Origin: Nanobdellota archaeon
GTDB taxonomy: Archaea; Nanobdellota; Nanobdellia; Pacearchaeales; GW2011-AR1
NCBI GenBank assembly: GCA_030688225.1
Contig: JAUYIO010000052.1
Coordinates: forward strand, 1 to 5,960
Direction of reading: 5' to 3'
DNA length: 5,960 bases
Shown: in pieces, positions 5,682 through 5,960 of the stretch
Layout of the letters: the number at the start of each line of letters is the position of its first letter
Position numbering within the stretch: the first letter of the stretch is position 1
Notes under the pieces: generated by a model
Databases searched by the model: none
What the model was told of the DNA's origin: nothing
Seen by the model: the letters and a program-made list of their open reading frames with translations, nothing else
Position numbers and translations under genes: made by a program

Positions 5682-5888
5682 TTATCTTAACCTTCTCATA
5701 AGATTGCCAAGAGCTTTTTCTTTTTCTTCTTTTGTTTGTTTTTCTTCTTCAAAAGCATTTTTTTCATAGAGAATCTTGCTAAATTCTCTCAAACTCACTT
5801 CCTTTTTTTCCTTAATACAAAATTCATGCCTCATCCTATCCAACATTTCCTTGAATTTTGGGTCAACTTGAATAGGAACCCTTTTCAT
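5682..5888 (-). CDS. Ribbon-helix-helix-like small DNA-binding protein
   Basis: This 68-residue protein has the order expected of a ribbon-helix-helix (Arc/MetJ-like) fold: a basic strand KRVPIQV (2-8), a helix DPKFKEMLDRMRHEF (9-23), a Lys-rich turn, and a second helix SLREFSKILYEKNAF (32-46). A charged, probably disordered or coiled tail (EEEKQTKEEKEKALGNLMRRLR) follows. Such proteins dimerise, place the strand pair in the DNA major groove and usually repress their own promoter; they are common in plasmids, viruses and toxin-antitoxin pairs. A 16-bp perfect palindrome and a TATA box lie just upstream, which fits autoregulation. It is coupled to the 44-residue membrane protein downstream. 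An antitoxin role is possible but unsupported beyond size and pairing. The fold assignment rests on pattern only. Confidence 0.6.
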   Translation of the reverse strand: MKRVPIQVDPKFKEMLDRMRHEFCIKEKKEVSLREFSKILYEKNAFEEEKQTKEEKEKALGNLMRRLR

Positions 5889-5909
5889 TAAATAAAGAAA
5901 GATTTCATA

Positions 5910-5924
5910 TCTTTAAACTTTACT
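5910..5924 (-). promoter_or_regulatory. BRE/TATA promoter of the ribbon-helix-helix gene
   Basis: The minus strand reads TTAGTAAAGTTTAAAGA around here. The TTTAAA core (5912-5917) is centred about 26 nt before the ATG at 5888, and an A-rich BRE-like GTAAAG sits directly upstream. The spacing predicts a leaderless mRNA; no Shine-Dalgarno is present. Confidence 0.45.
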
Positions 5925-5938
5925 AATAACCATACCCG

Positions 5939-5954
5939 TTCAAAAATTTTTGAA
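5939..5954. promoter_or_regulatory. 16-bp perfect palindrome, candidate operator
   Basis: TTCAAAAATTTTTGAA is a perfect inverted repeat without spacer. It lies 51-66 nt before the start of the ribbon-helix-helix gene and about 21 bp upstream of its TATA core. Position and symmetry fit a dimeric regulator site, most simply for the neighbouring ribbon-helix-helix protein. The A5T5 core could also be a bent-DNA element or a chance product of AT-rich DNA. Confidence 0.4.
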
Positions 5955-5960
5955 GTCCTA

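Noticed and set aside
5888..5959. Minus-strand frame open from the window edge (ends MKSFFI) whose stop overlaps the ribbon-helix-helix start as TAATG
   Set aside because: Only 23 codons are visible and there is no recognisable protein character. The same DNA carries a good TATA box and palindrome. A coupled upstream gene remains possible and would weaken the promoter call.
5892..5960. Plus-strand frame running off the window (ends TRSKIFEVL), faintly like a regulator N-terminus
   Set aside because: A stop at 5889-5891 precedes it and there is no ATG, GTG or TTG start within it.
1..5960. CRISPR array, tRNA or rRNA gene, IS ends, riboswitch
   Set aside because: No regularly spaced repeats, cloverleaf, conserved rRNA blocks or paired terminal inverted repeats were seen on reading both strands by eye.

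Overview
The window looks like an accessory stretch of an AT-rich archaeal genome, most likely a DPANN-type lineage (Woesearchaeota/Pacearchaeota-like). This is inferred from four things. There is an archaeal-style AN1 zinc finger fused to membrane helices. The proteins are small, Lys/Ile-rich and often membrane-anchored. Shine-Dalgarno sequences are essentially absent. Several genes have BRE/TATA-like boxes about 25-27 nt before the ATG, as expected for leaderless archaeal transcripts. TGA is used as a stop, so the standard code applies. No rRNA, tRNA or universal marker gene is present, so the lineage is not proven.

Every supported gene is on the minus strand, so transcription runs from high to low coordinates. 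At the upstream end (5960-5546) a 16-bp perfect palindrome and a TATA box precede a small ribbon-helix-helix-like protein. One base after it begins a 44-residue single-helix membrane protein. The end of that small gene runs into the broken 5' edge of a tyrosine recombinase remnant (5567-5256), which keeps only the C-terminal catalytic part. This marks a recombination scar or an old mobile-element edge.

Below the scar, a new promoter drives an AN1 zinc-finger membrane protein (5208-4306) overlapping by 8 nt a membrane-anchored transglutaminase-like protein (4313-3552). After 88 nt comes a double zinc-ribbon, single-helix protein (3463-2738). Closely packed after it are a stand-alone PD-(D/E)XK-like nuclease (2725-2354), a 68-residue two-helix membrane protein (2351-2145) and a SEC-C protein with an unassigned N-terminal domain (2139-1510). 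Then follow a four-helix membrane protein (1485-1051), an HNH endonuclease (1022-681), a TPR protein (622-101) and, overlapping it by ATGA, the start of another membrane protein that leaves the window.

No complete known defence, CRISPR or toxin-antitoxin system can be identified. The most noteworthy theme is three consecutive membrane proteins (AN1, transglutaminase, zinc-ribbon) predicted to put their folded C-terminal domains outside the cell, two of them with cytoplasmic zinc-binding heads. They are followed by two small nucleases interleaved with membrane and zinc-binding proteins. Whether these act together is inference. No gene-free stretch exceeds 300 bases; the longest non-coding gap is about 88 bases.
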